Source of the DNA: Halovivax sp.
Lineage (GTDB): Archaea; Halobacteriota; Halobacteria; Halobacteriales; Natrialbaceae
Direction of reading: 5' to 3'
Length of the DNA: 22,253 bases
Assembly (NCBI GenBank): GCA_007119345.1
Contig: SKPV01000130.1
Coordinates: forward strand, 1 to 22,253
Shown: in pieces, positions 22,252 through 22,253 of the stretch
Layout of the letters: every line of letters begins with the position of its first letter
Numbering within the stretch: position 1 is the stretch's first letter
Program-made: the position numbers and the translations under genes
Notes under the pieces: generated by a model
What the model was told of the DNA's origin: nothing
Database searches by the model: none
Seen by the model: the letters and a program-made list of their open reading frames with translations, nothing else

Positions 22252-22253
22252 CG

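Overview
The window is chromosomal DNA from a haloarchaeon (class Halobacteria). The evidence is very high G+C, strongly acidic proteins rich in Asp and Glu, an archaeal TFB, Tat-type lipoprotein signals ending in a Cys lipobox, short AT-rich TATA boxes about 25-30 bases before start codons (mostly leaderless layout), and families known mainly or only from haloarchaea (DUF5789, the 'rnhA operon protein', RosR-like PadR). The genus cannot be told from the sequence.

Layout. Positions 1-677 (-) hold the N-terminal part of a four-helix membrane protein that runs off the left edge. After a hairpin-rich spacer come a DUF5789 gene and a CPBP-type membrane protein (+), a DUF302 gene (+) and an AI-2E/PerM family membrane protein (+). 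A small single-helix membrane protein (-) and nreA (-), a DNA-repair gene with a PCNA-binding motif, lie divergent from a Tat lipoprotein (+); a 26-bp tandem repeat sits between nreA and the lipoprotein. Next is an information-processing and stress block: tfb (-), rnhA (+), a small membrane protein (-), the rnhA-operon-type protein (+), a RosR-like PadR regulator (-) and ppa (+). The rest up to about 20.9 kb is on the - strand: a 1063-residue PAS/GAF histidine kinase, purQ and purS overlapping by 4 bases, and a five-gene LivKHMGF-type ABC importer. purU (+) closes the window and its stop codon opens a 21-bp tandem repeat that reaches towards the right edge.

How it fits together. purS/purQ supply two of the three parts of FGAM synthase, and purU (formyl-THF hydrolase family) concerns one-carbon supply to purine synthesis. 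The Liv-type importer lies between these purine genes and probably takes up an amino acid or small amide, but its ligand cannot be read from sequence. Pyrophosphatase, TFB, RNase HI and the RosR-like regulator form a block that, from memory, also occurs in Halobacterium.

No mobile element, CRISPR array, toxin-antitoxin, defence locus, tRNA or rRNA was found. I did not find a clear undescribed multi-gene system. The most unusual signals are three intergenic tandem repeats of different unit length, a perfect palindrome touching the kinase promoter, a CPBP protein lacking the expected first catalytic Glu, and a long acidic insertion inside the lipoprotein domain.
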